This document shows, one piece after another, positions 49,248-57,876 of a DNA stretch of 64,000 nt. The notes under the pieces are model-generated. The model was not told the origin of the DNA. It did no database searches and worked only from the letters and a program-made list of their open reading frames with translations. Position 1 is the first letter of the stretch, and the number at the start of each line of letters is the position of its first letter. The position numbers and the translations under genes were made by a program. Source of the stretch: Limnoglobus roseus (lineage in GTDB: Bacteria; Planctomycetota; Planctomycetia; Gemmatales; Gemmataceae); assembly GCF_008254045.1 (NCBI RefSeq), contig NZ_CP042425.1, positions 1,922,001 to 1,986,000 of the forward strand, read 5' to 3'.

Positions 49248-50807
49248 ATGGCCTTTAGCACGGACGACCTGAAACAAAGCCTGATCCGCCGCCTCCAGTT
49301 AATCGACCGCCTCGGCAGCGATCCCGAATTACAGGCCATCGCCCTCGCCCGGTCCGCCAAAGACCCGGCTTGGTGGTGCAACACCTTCTGCTGGACCTAC
49401 GACCCGCGCGGCGCCTCCGTCGGTCTGCCCGCCTACCTGCCGTTCGACCTGTTCCCACGCCAAGAGGAACTGTTCCAGTGGCTGGACGACCGGGTGTCGG
49501 CTTCGCAGGAGGGCCTCGTCGAGAAGTCGCGCGACGTCGGCTGGACCTGGGTGGCATCGGCCTTCGCCCTGAACAAGTGGCTCTTCGCCCCCGGCTTCAA
49601 GACCACGTTCGGCAGCCGCAAGGAGGTCTACGTCGACAGCAAGGGCGACCCGGACAGCATCTTCGGCAAGATCCGCCTGATGATCGACCGGATGCCGCAC
49701 TGGATGGTGCCCGAAGGCTTCAAGCCGTCCGAGCACGACAACTTCATGCGCCTGCTCAACCCGGTCAACGGAAACGCCATCACCGGCGAGGCCGGCGACA
49801 ACATGGGCCGCGGCGGCCGCTCCACGCTCTACGTTGTGGACGAGGGAGCGTTCATCGAGCACGCCGACAAGGTGGACGCCGCGATCGTGGCGAATGCGAA
49901 CGCGAGGATCTGGGCCTCGTCGGTCAACGGCACGGGCAACGTCTTCTTCCGCAAGCGGCACTCAGGGCACATCCCGGTATTCCGCTTCCACTGGTCCGAC
50001 GACCCGCGCAAGGACGCGGCCTGGGCCGAGGCCAAGCGACTCGAACTCTCCTCAACACCGGCCACATGGGCGGCGGAATACGACATCGACTACGCGGCCT
50101 CGGTCGAAGGCATCTGCATCCCCGCCAAGTGGGTGGAATCGTCCCGCAAGCTGGCCAAGGCCCTAAACCGGGAGCCGCAGGGCACCGGACGGGCGGGTCT
50201 CGACGTGGGCGGCGGCAGAGCCAAATCGGTACTCGTGCCGAAATTCGGACCCGTGGTCGCCATGCCGACCTTCTGGCAGACCGTGGACAACATTCACGTC
50301 ACGCACTCCGCGCTGGAAGCCGCCCGGGAAATTGGCGTCATTGAAATCAACTACGACGCCAGCGGGCTCGGCAACACGGTCACCAGCACGCTGGTCCACG
50401 CGAACACCGACGGCTTGGTTGTCTCCCCCATCAACGTGGGGATTCCGCCGACCGAGACGCTGATGCCCGACGGCCGCATGGCCACGCAGTGGTTCGGCAA
50501 CCTCAAGGCGCAGATCTGGTGGGCTATGCGCGACGCCTTCAAGGCCACGCACGAACACGTCCGCTACCTGGAAGGCTACGAGGACGGGGTGCCGCACCCG
50601 GAAGACGAGTGGATACTGCTGCCGGACTGCAACGAACTCATCGGACAGATATCCCTGGTGAAGTGGTTCCGGAATGAGGCGGGCAAGATCGTCATCGAAT
50701 CAAAGAAACAACTCGCGATGCGGGGCGTGCCCTCGCCGGATTATGCCGAGGCACTCGTGCTGAACTTCGCACAAGGAGGTTCCGGCTTCCACTTCGCATC
50801 GATTTAG
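49248..50807 (+). CDS. Terminase large subunit (ATPase-nuclease)
   Basis: 519 residues. The ATPase has a deviant Walker A (KSRDVGWTW, from residue 93) and Walker B with catalytic Asp198-Glu199 (TLYVVDEGAF). The C-terminal RNase-H-like nuclease carries Asp319 (GLDVGGGRAKS), Asp370 (INYDASGLGN) and Asp498 (SPDYAEALVL). It drives headful or site-specific packaging into the prohead through the portal. The gene starts 6 bases after the small subunit gene. All key residues are intact. Confidence 0.93.
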   Translation: MAFSTDDLKQSLIRRLQLIDRLGSDPELQAIALARSAKDPAWWCNTFCWTYDPRGASVGLPAYLPFDLFPRQEELFQWLDDRVSASQEGLVEKSRDVGWTWVASAFALNKWLFAPGFKTTFGSRKEVYVDSKGDPDSIFGKIRLMIDRMPHWMVPEGFKPSEHDNFMRLLNPVNGNAITGEAGDNMGRGGRSTLYVVDEGAFIEHADKVDAAIVANANARIWASSVNGTGNVFFRKRHSGHIPVFRFHWSDDPRKDAAWAEAKRLELSSTPATWAAEYDIDYAASVEGICIPAKWVESSRKLAKALNREPQGTGRAGLDVGGGRAKSVLVPKFGPVVAMPTFWQTVDNIHVTHSALEAAREIGVIEINYDASGLGNTVTSTLVHANTDGLVVSPINVGIPPTETLMPDGRMATQWFGNLKAQIWWAMRDAFKATHEHVRYLEGYEDGVPHPEDEWILLPDCNELIGQISLVKWFRNEAGKIVIESKKQLAMRGVPSPDYAEALVLNFAQGGSGFHFASI

Positions 50808-50822
50808 GAAAGACCGGACGGA

Positions 50823-52157
50823 ATGGGACTGATTACGAATATCAAGCAGCGGCTCGGCCGCCGGCGGCACGAGCCGCAGCGGGACACCGAGGTCTACCCG
50901 CGGCTGATGCAGATCATGTCTGGACAGCGCGTCGCCAACAATACGCCGGTCTTCAAGCCGACCCCGTGGAACCTGCGGGCGTTCTCGACCACGCCCTACG
51001 CCCGCCGGGCGATCAACACGATCAAGAACCCCATCGCCCAGCTCGGTTGGGAGGTGGTGCCCAAGAAGGGCATTGAGGAGAACTCGGAGATCCGCCGCCA
51101 GTGCGCGCTGGTGACCACCTGCCTCAACAACCCGAACAACGAGGACAGCTGGCGCTCGCTGGTCGAGAAGGTCATCACCGACATCATGCTCGGCGCCGGG
51201 GCCATCGAACTGAAGACCGGGGGTGACGGCATGCGGCCCCTATGGCTCTACCCGGTCGATGCCCTCTCCGTGCAGATCTATGCCGGTTGGACGGGCGACC
51301 GCCGCGAGGCGAAATACTGCCAGGTGCCGGGCTACGGCATGATGACCGCCGGTAGCGGGGGGATCGACCTGCTTGCCGACGAATTGATCTACATCGCACC
51401 GAACCCATCGACCGCCCACCCTTTCGGGTGCGGACCGCTGGAGATCGCGTTCACGACCATCTCCCGCCTCCTGGGTGTTGGCGAGTACGCGGGCAACGTG
51501 GCCACGAACGCGCGGCCGACGACCATGCTGGATTTGGGTAAGGCAACCGCCGAGCAACTGGCCGCCTTCCGGTCTTACTGGACCAACGAGATCGAGGGGC
51601 AGGGCAAGATGCCCATTCTGAGTACGACGGAGGGCGCGACGGCCATCAAGCTCACCGCCGACGGCGATGCGGCCCTGTACCTGAAGTGGCAGGAGTTCCT
51701 CAAGGCCGAGATCGCCGCCGCCTTCGACATCTCGCCCCAGAACCTGGGCGTCGAGCGGGACGTCAACCGGAGCACCGGTGAGGTGGCCGAGGACCGCGAC
51801 TGGGACCAGGCAATCAAGCCCTGCGCCGGGCTGCTGGCCAGCCACATCAACCGCGACGCCATTGAGGCCAAGCTGGGGTTCAGTCAGATCGAGTTCCGCT
51901 TCACCGGGCTCGACCGCGAGGACGAGGTCGCCACGAGCAAGATCTTCGAGACCTACTACAAGGCCAACGTTTACACCCCGAACACGATCCTCGCCAAGCT
52001 GGGCGAGCCGCCCGCCGAACACGAGTGGGGCGACATGACCTACGCCGACACGCAGATCGCTCTCAGCGCCGCGCGCGGTGCCGGTGAAGTCGATGACCCC
52101 GCCCTGAACGGCGGGAAGAAGAAAGCAACCGCCAAACCCACCACGAAAGGGAAATAA
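50823..52157 (+). CDS. Portal protein
   Basis: 444 residues. Portal family features: AFSTTPYARRAINTIKNPIA, LVEKVITDIMLGAGAIELKT, TISRLLGVGEYAGNVATNAR, and LKAEIAAAFDISPQNLGVER near the C-terminal stem. Twelve copies form the ring through which DNA enters and leaves the head. The C-terminal tail is Lys/Ala/Thr-rich. It follows TerL by 15 bases, the standard order. Confidence 0.92.
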   Translation: MGLITNIKQRLGRRRHEPQRDTEVYPRLMQIMSGQRVANNTPVFKPTPWNLRAFSTTPYARRAINTIKNPIAQLGWEVVPKKGIEENSEIRRQCALVTTCLNNPNNEDSWRSLVEKVITDIMLGAGAIELKTGGDGMRPLWLYPVDALSVQIYAGWTGDRREAKYCQVPGYGMMTAGSGGIDLLADELIYIAPNPSTAHPFGCGPLEIAFTTISRLLGVGEYAGNVATNARPTTMLDLGKATAEQLAAFRSYWTNEIEGQGKMPILSTTEGATAIKLTADGDAALYLKWQEFLKAEIAAAFDISPQNLGVERDVNRSTGEVAEDRDWDQAIKPCAGLLASHINRDAIEAKLGFSQIEFRFTGLDREDEVATSKIFETYYKANVYTPNTILAKLGEPPAEHEWGDMTYADTQIALSAARGAGEVDDPALNGGKKKATAKPTTKGK

Positions 52158-52160
52158 TCC

Positions 52161-52937
52161 ATGTTCACACTGCACACCATCGGCCTGCTGTCGGGCGGCA
52201 AACAACCCGCATTCGGCGACCGCCTCCTCATGGGGATCGCGAACGCTGTCGCCACCCCCGCCTCGGCGAATGCGATCACTGTGCTCGGCGCGATCACCGC
52301 GGGCACCGGCTTCACGAACATCAGCACCGTCACCCTGGCTCCCAGCGGCGGGACGGGCACCGGCCTCAAGGCTGTAGCAACTTCACTTAAGGCGGTCTCG
52401 GCGACCGTCGTGAACGGCGGCACCAGCGGTTACGCCAACAGCGACACGATCACACTGGCCAACGGCGTCGTGCTCACGGTCGCCAGCGTCAGCAGCGGGG
52501 TCGTGGCCACGGTGACGGTTTCCACGGCGGGTGCGTTCACCGGCCAAGTGGCGACCAACCCCGTCGCGCAGGCATCCACCAGCGGCTCAGGCGTCGGCAC
52601 CCCCACGTTCAACCTGGCATACGGCCTCGGCTCTGCCGCCATTACCGATAGCGGTAGTTATACCGGCGCCCCGAGCATGACAGTGACCGACACCGCGGCC
52701 GGCACCGGCGCTTCCATCGCCACCGCCACCCTGGGGGGCAACGGCAACGCGATCTTCAAGCAGGTCAGCTTCCAGGCACCCACGCCTTACAACGTGCTCG
52801 TCGAACCCGGCATCGACTGCCGCCATTACGTCCCCGCCGCTCTGAAGACGAACACAGGCTTCACTGTCGCGCTCGTACCGACGACCGCAGGCACCACGCT
52901 GGCGGCCGGCACGTTCGACGCAACACTCATCGCTTAA
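52161..52937 (+). CDS. Beta-rich structural protein (possible head decoration)
   Basis: 258 residues, dominated by Gly, Thr, Ser, Ala and Val in short strand repeats (TGFTNISTVTLAPSGG, SGYANSDTITLANGVVLTV, SYTGAPSMTVTDTAAGTGA). The last ~60 residues look like a separate compact unit (YNVLVEPGIDCRHYVPAALK). It lies between portal and the protease gene, where minor head or decoration proteins occur. No family recognised. Confidence 0.55.
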   Translation: MFTLHTIGLLSGGKQPAFGDRLLMGIANAVATPASANAITVLGAITAGTGFTNISTVTLAPSGGTGTGLKAVATSLKAVSATVVNGGTSGYANSDTITLANGVVLTVASVSSGVVATVTVSTAGAFTGQVATNPVAQASTSGSGVGTPTFNLAYGLGSAAITDSGSYTGAPSMTVTDTAAGTGASIATATLGGNGNAIFKQVSFQAPTPYNVLVEPGIDCRHYVPAALKTNTGFTVALVPTTAGTTLAAGTFDATLIA

Positions 52938-52953
52938 CGAGAAGGATCCCACC

Positions 52954-53400
52954 ATGTCAAACAAGAAACACTCCCCAAAGCCCGCCGAGGACAAGCCCGA
53001 TGCCGAAGCAGGCACCGCTCAGGACGATGCTGTCGCTGAAGTTGTTGCGGCCGAGGAAGCCGCCGAGGACGAAGCACAGGCGGATCCATTAGCAGAGTCG
53101 GCCGTCCTCGATCAAACCGAGGAGCCATCTCCCGGTGCGTCGGAAGTCCCTGCCGTGATCGAGACCATCGCACAAGAACCGATTTGCATGGCGGCGCAGG
53201 ATGGCCTCGCCAGCCGCCTGTCCAAAGTCGTGACCGCCATTCAGACCTCTGGCAAGCCCGACACCGTACACGCCCTGCACAAGGTCGAGCTGATCGCGGG
53301 CTCGCTCAAGATCTCCCTTCCGACGGCCATTGATGCCTGCGACGAGATCGCCGACGAGCGCCTGAAGGCCGACCTGCAGAACCTGCTCTCGATTCTGTAG
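52954..53400 (+). CDS. Hypothetical head-region protein with acidic N-terminus
   Basis: 148 residues. The first ~85 are very acidic and disordered (Ala, Glu, Asp, Pro-rich). The C-terminal ~60 are helical: DGLASRLSKVVTAIQTSGKP, ALHKVELIAGSLKISLPTAI. It has an AAGGAT ribosome-binding site. Its position just before the protease gene is compatible with a head-assembly factor; no function assigned. Confidence 0.5.
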   Translation: MSNKKHSPKPAEDKPDAEAGTAQDDAVAEVVAAEEAAEDEAQADPLAESAVLDQTEEPSPGASEVPAVIETIAQEPICMAAQDGLASRLSKVVTAIQTSGKPDTVHALHKVELIAGSLKISLPTAIDACDEIADERLKADLQNLLSIL

Positions 53401-53405
53401 TTCCT

Positions 53406-54896
53406 GTGACCAGGGAAGGCCCGGAAGGGCTGTACGTCAGACGCAATCTCACACCGGAATCCGCTTCGGCGCTTTCGGCGTGGGCGAAGGCCCAGGGATT
53501 CACCAACGTCGTCCCCGACCACGAAATGCACGCCACGATCGTCTACAGCCGCGATCCCGTGTGGCTCCGCCCCAAGGGCGGCAACCTGGCGGCGAGCAGC
53601 GGCGGGCGCTACGTCGGCTCGCTCGGTGAAAAGGGCGCGATCGTGCTGCACATCGTGGCCCCCGAGTTAGAAGCGCGGTGGCAGGAGGCGCGTCAGATCG
53701 GTGCCTCCTGGGACCACGGCGATACTTACAATCCCCACGTCACCGTCACCTACGACGCGGGCCAGATCGACCTGTCCGCCGTCGCGCCTTTCGACGGCGA
53801 CATCGTCTTCGGGCCGGAGGTCCACGAACCGCTTAACGAGACCTGGGCCGAGGACAAGGGCTTCGTGAAGGTGGAGGCCTCGGCTCTGGAGGTTCTGCCC
53901 GTCATCGAGGCCATGGCGCTGGACCTGCCGCACACGCCCGGCCACCCAAACAAGCACCCGTTCAAGGGCATCCTGACCCGGATCGATCTGCCCAGCGACA
54001 CACCGCCGTCAGGCAGCCGCGGACACCGGGTGATACTGACTCGTGCAGCGGCGGAGAAGGCCCTGCCCACACTGCTCGGGATGGCGGTGAACTACACGGC
54101 CGATCTGGCGGGCCACGACGTGAAGCGCAAGATCGGCACCATCACGGCGGCCACCATCGAGGGGGACGCCATACACATCGAAGGATTCCTATACGCGGCC
54201 GACTTTCCCGATGAGGTCGCCCGCGTCCAGTCCGAACGTAGCCTGCTCGGCTTCTCTTACGAGATGCGGAACATATACGTGAAGGATGTCAACGCAGTCT
54301 CGTGGGAGATCACGGACTGCATCTTCACCGGGGCTGCGATCCTCTACAAGGACAAGGCCGCTTATTCAACCACATCACTGGCCGCGCAGGCCGAGGAGAA
54401 AACTATGGACACCAAGGAACTAATGGAACTGATCAAGGCCCAGGGCGAAGCTCAGGAAAAGGCGCTGAAAGACGCACTCGAAACCGGATTCGCATCCGTC
54501 AACAAGCGGATCGACGGCATCGAGGCCGCCTCCGCCGAGGACAAGAAGAAGGCCGAGGAAGACAAGGCCGCAACCGAGCTGGCCCTGAAGGCCTCCGCCG
54601 ACAAGGAAGCCGGCGACAAGCTGATGAAAGAACTGCAGGACAAGGTTGCGGCACAAGAGACAGTCATCAAGGACATGCAGGCCGCCGCCGCCAAGAAGGT
54701 CGACGAACCGGCCCGCAAGACGTTCACGCCGGCGATCACGCACCTGCTCGCACGCAGCGGGCTGAGTCTGCCCGAAAGCGGGAAGACCCTCTCTCTCGGC
54801 GAAGTCGACAAAATGCTCGCAGCCTCCAGCTTGGACCCCGTCCAGAAGATGGAACTGAAGAGTGCCCTCAGCAAGCTCGGCGCCCTCGCCGCCTAA
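53406..54896 (+). CDS. Fusion: Acb1-like 2H phosphoesterase + prohead protease + scaffold
   Basis: 496 residues from GTG 53406. Residues about 8-165 are a 2H phosphoesterase with two H-x-T motifs, His42/Thr44 (EMHATIVY) and His111/Thr113 (NPHVTVTYD), as in the phage anti-CBASS nuclease Acb1, which cleaves cyclic nucleotide signals. Residues about 175-330 resemble XkdF-type prohead proteases: FKGILTRIDLP, GMAVNYTADLAGHDVKRKIG, VQSERSLLGFSYEMR. From about 334 a long coiled coil of Lys/Glu/Ala forms a scaffold, ending in a helical C-terminal unit. The order portal-protease/scaffold-capsid fits. An internal start at 54405 could make the scaffold alone. Confidence 0.75.
   Translation: MTREGPEGLYVRRNLTPESASALSAWAKAQGFTNVVPDHEMHATIVYSRDPVWLRPKGGNLAASSGGRYVGSLGEKGAIVLHIVAPELEARWQEARQIGASWDHGDTYNPHVTVTYDAGQIDLSAVAPFDGDIVFGPEVHEPLNETWAEDKGFVKVEASALEVLPVIEAMALDLPHTPGHPNKHPFKGILTRIDLPSDTPPSGSRGHRVILTRAAAEKALPTLLGMAVNYTADLAGHDVKRKIGTITAATIEGDAIHIEGFLYAADFPDEVARVQSERSLLGFSYEMRNIYVKDVNAVSWEITDCIFTGAAILYKDKAAYSTTSLAAQAEEKTMDTKELMELIKAQGEAQEKALKDALETGFASVNKRIDGIEAASAEDKKKAEEDKAATELALKASADKEAGDKLMKELQDKVAAQETVIKDMQAAAAKKVDEPARKTFTPAITHLLARSGLSLPESGKTLSLGEVDKMLAASSLDPVQKMELKSALSKLGALAA
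54405..54896 (+). CDS. Nested in-frame scaffold protein (internal start)
   Basis: 163 residues, in the same frame as the fusion gene. ATG 54405 has a GAGGAG ribosome-binding site 6 bases upstream, unusual in the middle of a gene, and marks exactly the protease/coiled-coil boundary (MDTKELMELIKAQGEAQEKA). Lambda makes its scaffold Nu3 from an internal start in the protease gene in the same way. Expected role: internal scaffold of the prohead, removed by the protease. Confidence 0.6.
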   Translation: MDTKELMELIKAQGEAQEKALKDALETGFASVNKRIDGIEAASAEDKKKAEEDKAATELALKASADKEAGDKLMKELQDKVAAQETVIKDMQAAAAKKVDEPARKTFTPAITHLLARSGLSLPESGKTLSLGEVDKMLAASSLDPVQKMELKSALSKLGALAA

Positions 54897-54926
54897 CAAC
54901 CACAAAAACCTCAGGAGTAAAACGAC

Positions 54927-55940
54927 ATGAAAATCAATCCAGAACAGGGCGTCCAGTTCGCAACGATGCAGGCCGCAGCCGATTATCTCGGCAACGGCGC
55001 CATCGAAGTTAACATGTACGAGAACGAAATCTTCGACCTCGTCCGCCGCTCCTCTCCGATCATGGAGCGGGTGCGCGCGGAACCGGCCACCGGCCACCCG
55101 CACCGCTTCTTCGAAGAGACCGCCATCGCCCAGGGCGCGTTCAGCGACCCCCGGACGATCAGCTATTCCGCAGGCGGTCCGACCCGGCAGGAGCGCGTGC
55201 TTTACATCAAAGCGATGGTCAACGGCTCCAACTTCGGCCTGTTCGACGTTCAGGTGACACAGCAGCAGGGCCAGTTCGATTACGTCGAGGCCAAGGACAT
55301 CAACGACATCATCAGCGGCATCCAGGTAGCCCGCTGCCAGGCCATGTGGCAGGGCACGGACACGTCCTACACCTCGCCGGCCACGATCCAGTACTTCGGA
55401 CTGCTCAACCAGGTGAGCCAGCAGGCGACCATCGCCCCAGGCGCGTCCATCATTGACGGCTTGAAGGCTCAGGTGGCGAAGATGGTGGCGAACACCAGCT
55501 TCATGGTGCGGCCGACCGCGATCTGGGTGAACCCGATCGTCGGAGACCTCATCGACCGCGAGGCCAAGGCCCAGCAGATCACGATGAACACCGTGGAAGT
55601 CGTCGGCGGCGTGAAGGTGAAATCTCTCTCCACCCAGGCCGGCGAACTGCCGATCCTGTCCGACCCGTTCCTGCCGAGTGTCCCTTCTGCATCGGGCGGT
55701 GCCTACGGTTTCTCTGCGGCACCCGCAGGATACCAGAATTATTTCTGCGCCATCCTGTCCGAGAACCACATCTCCCGCCCCTATATCGACGGCGGCAAGC
55801 GGAACGGCGGCATCCCGCAATTGTTCCAGCTCGGCCTGGTCGGCGACTTGCAGAAGAAGTTCGTGGCCGTCCTGTTCGACGCCGTTCTGGCCAAGGGGAG
55901 CTCCTACGCCCACGCGATTGTGGCCGTGCAGCGTCCGTAA
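54927..55940 (+). CDS. Major capsid protein (HK97-fold type)
   Basis: 337 residues. It follows the scaffold gene with a strong AGGAGT site. Pattern of an HK97-fold capsid: N-terminal helical arm (QFATMQAAADYLGNGAIEVN), a central strand-rich body (RRSSPIMERVRAEPATGHPH), the spine helix region (GLKAQVAKMVANTSFMVRPT) and a C-terminal strand set (KKFVAVLFDAVLAKGSSYAH). It should form the icosahedral shell. No long N-terminal propeptide is present, in line with the separate scaffold. Confidence 0.82.
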   Translation: MKINPEQGVQFATMQAAADYLGNGAIEVNMYENEIFDLVRRSSPIMERVRAEPATGHPHRFFEETAIAQGAFSDPRTISYSAGGPTRQERVLYIKAMVNGSNFGLFDVQVTQQQGQFDYVEAKDINDIISGIQVARCQAMWQGTDTSYTSPATIQYFGLLNQVSQQATIAPGASIIDGLKAQVAKMVANTSFMVRPTAIWVNPIVGDLIDREAKAQQITMNTVEVVGGVKVKSLSTQAGELPILSDPFLPSVPSASGGAYGFSAAPAGYQNYFCAILSENHISRPYIDGGKRNGGIPQLFQLGLVGDLQKKFVAVLFDAVLAKGSSYAHAIVAVQRP

Positions 55941-55983
55941 GTCGTTGCGCGATCGAATCAATGAGACTATAGCTGGAGGGAAG

Positions 55984-56002
55984 CCGCACCGGGTCGGTGC
56001 GG
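55984..56002 (+). terminator. Hairpin after the capsid gene
   Basis: CCGCACC (55984-55990), loop GGGTC, GGTGCGG (55996-56002). A perfect 7-bp stem without a T tract, 44 bases after the capsid stop. It may stabilise or partly terminate the abundant capsid transcript. Confidence 0.5.
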
Positions 56003-56023
56003 CAACTCTCAAAGGAGACGCCC

Positions 56024-56260
56024 ATGTTCGTTTATCTGCCCCACAAAAAGGCCAACCACACCATGCACATCAGCCCGGCTGCCGACCCCCGGATCCGGGG
56101 CGAAGTTCCTTCGGAGTGGGTAAACGATAAAAACGAACCACTCACCTTCCAGGTCGAGTTCGTCCGCGGCAAGGCGGAAGTGGACGACAACATCGGCCGC
56201 TACCTGATCGAACAAAATCTCGCCAAGAAAACCAAGCTCATTCTTCCCGACGAGGATTAA
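56024..56260 (+). CDS. Small head-region protein
   Basis: 78 residues from ATG 56024 with an AAAGGAG site. Strand-rich (FVYLPHKKANHTMHIS, LTFQVEFVRGKAEVDD) ending in a helix and basic strand (NIGRYLIEQNLAKKTKL). Small proteins at this position, between capsid and connectors, are often head-stabilising or decoration proteins. Not recognised. Confidence 0.6.
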   Translation: MFVYLPHKKANHTMHISPAADPRIRGEVPSEWVNDKNEPLTFQVEFVRGKAEVDDNIGRYLIEQNLAKKTKLILPDED

Positions 56261-56263
56261 CCC

Positions 56264-56617
56264 ATGACCGATACGACGAGGCAGAGTATTGTACCGGCCG
56301 TACAGCACGGCATCCCGGCCACGGTGCCATCCTCTAACAGTGTGACTTCGAATCCAATCTTCACGTTGGGCCTGCAACTCGTCGCTATCGCCCTCACTTC
56401 ATCACAGGCCGGGAACATCACGGTCCAGCGTTACTTGGACGATGCCGGGCTCATCAAGCAGGGACCGGTTTTGACCCAGGCGATCACAGCCAATACCGCG
56501 GCGGTCCTCAACATCACGGACAACAACCCCTTCGCCACGTTCACCGTCAACGTCAGCAACAGCGGAGGGGTCGCGGCTAACCTGACGAATCTAGGCATCC
56601 TCTTGCAGGGCAAGTAG
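56264..56617 (+). CDS. Small beta-rich structural protein
   Basis: 117 residues. Thr/Asn/Val-rich with alternating strands (FTLGLQLVAIALTSSQAGNI, AVLNITDNNPFATFTVNVSN). Composition suggests a virion decoration or fibre-like protein. Its start overlaps a GAGGAT ribosome-binding site inside the end of the previous gene. Not recognised. Confidence 0.55.
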   Translation: MTDTTRQSIVPAVQHGIPATVPSSNSVTSNPIFTLGLQLVAIALTSSQAGNITVQRYLDDAGLIKQGPVLTQAITANTAAVLNITDNNPFATFTVNVSNSGGVAANLTNLGILLQGK

Positions 56618-56622
56618 GCGGG

Positions 56623-57531
56623 ATGACGTTCGTTCCCTACCTCTCGGCCGAAGAGTACGAGTCCTTCGGGGTGAGCGACGCCACTCCCTCGCAAATCGAT
56701 TCGGCCTGCCGGGTCATCAACACTTGTCTTGCCCGTCCTGAGGGGCTGGTGTGGTCGCCTGACGCCAACGGCGCGCCGGCGTTCATGACCAACCAGAACC
56801 CGAGCCGCAACCTGACCATTCCCGGTCCGATCAACCCTGGCTCGAACGTCGTGATCGGTCTGCCGGGCCAAGCCTTCGGCCAGCAGTACATCGGTGAGGT
56901 CGTCATCCTCGACCGGGCAATTCCGGCCAAGGTCGAAGCCTGTGTCGTGACCGCCGCCAGCAGCGATTCGATCACCCTCGCTTCCGTCCAACTCGTCCAT
57001 GGCACCCAATTCACGCTGGATTTCGGGCTGACGATCCTTCAGGAGCTACCCGTACCAGCGCAACGCTCGACCGTGCGGCTCTCCCGCACGCCGGTGGTGC
57101 GAATCCTTTCCGCCTTCGGCCGCTATGGGGCGGGCCGGCGCTCGCAGCAGTTCTCCGGCCCTGACATCAACACCAACCTGCTGGCCATGACCGCGGCTTT
57201 CGGCGGCCCGCCTGCGTGGGTGCAGTTTCCCGTCGATCAGACCGACGTCAACACCGGCACTGGCGAGGTCTGGATCCCGCCCGGCCTCATGCTGGCCTAT
57301 TTCTCAGACGTGCGGCTCCGCTACGTGGCCGGGTGGCCCAAGGAGAGCCTGCCGGGAGACATCAAGCAGGCCGTCGCGAACATCGTTCGTACCGCCATCG
57401 ATTCGCCGTTCGGCGGGAACATCAAGTCGATGAAGGCCGGCGACGCCGCCCTCGAACGCTTCAGCGCGAGCTCCATCGACCGGGACACGCAGGCCCTCCT
57501 GCTGCCGTACAAAACGCTACTGACGGCCTAA
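56623..57531 (+). CDS. Head-tail connector (adaptor) protein
   Basis: 302 residues. The N-terminus (FVPYLSAEEYESFGVSDATP, QIDSACRVINTCLARPEGLV) and the C-terminal helices (DIKQAVANIVRTAIDSPFGG) resemble adaptor proteins that bind under the portal; the centre carries an inserted beta domain. Place between capsid and head-closure genes fits. It overlaps the next gene by one base (TAATG). Confidence 0.65.
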   Translation: MTFVPYLSAEEYESFGVSDATPSQIDSACRVINTCLARPEGLVWSPDANGAPAFMTNQNPSRNLTIPGPINPGSNVVIGLPGQAFGQQYIGEVVILDRAIPAKVEACVVTAASSDSITLASVQLVHGTQFTLDFGLTILQELPVPAQRSTVRLSRTPVVRILSAFGRYGAGRRSQQFSGPDINTNLLAMTAAFGGPPAWVQFPVDQTDVNTGTGEVWIPPGLMLAYFSDVRLRYVAGWPKESLPGDIKQAVANIVRTAIDSPFGGNIKSMKAGDAALERFSASSIDRDTQALLLPYKTLLTA

Positions 57532-57872
57532 TGTCCTTTCTTTACCCCCGCGTCATCTCGCTCAGCCGCCCCAATCAGGATGCGATGGCCGGTGCGCAAC
57601 CCTATAGCGGCCTACAGATTGACAACGAGGTCCTTATCGCCTCTGGAATCCCCGCCCATATTCAGGTCGACAAGCAGAACTCCGCCTCGCCCGCCAAGTT
57701 GCCCGGCGACGCGGTCGCCATGCCGGTCTGGAAGATCATCGTCAAGGTCGCCCGCGGCCTCGCGCGGTCCGGCGACGTCATCACCGACGACCTGGGCAAC
57801 CGCTACCAGGTCATCTCGGCGGACTGGGGGCCGATGGTCACCACCTGCCGCTCACAACTCCTGCAGACCTGA
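57531..57872 (+). CDS. Head closure / head-tail joining protein
   Basis: 113 residues, starting at the ATG that shares its A with the previous stop. Strand pattern of head-closure proteins: FLYPRVISLSRPNQDAMAGA, PAHIQVDKQNSASPAKLPGD, VWKIIVKVARGLARSGDVIT and DDLGNRYQVISADWGPM. It would form the ring between adaptor and tail. Followed 5 bases later by the tail terminator-like gene. Confidence 0.7.
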   Translation: MSFLYPRVISLSRPNQDAMAGAQPYSGLQIDNEVLIASGIPAHIQVDKQNSASPAKLPGDAVAMPVWKIIVKVARGLARSGDVITDDLGNRYQVISADWGPMVTTCRSQLLQT

Positions 57873-57876
57873 CCCG

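Noticed and set aside
54420..56012. Leftward 530-codon frame opposite the scaffold and capsid genes
   Set aside because: A shadow frame produced by high GC; the rightward genes have ribosome-binding sites, family patterns and order.
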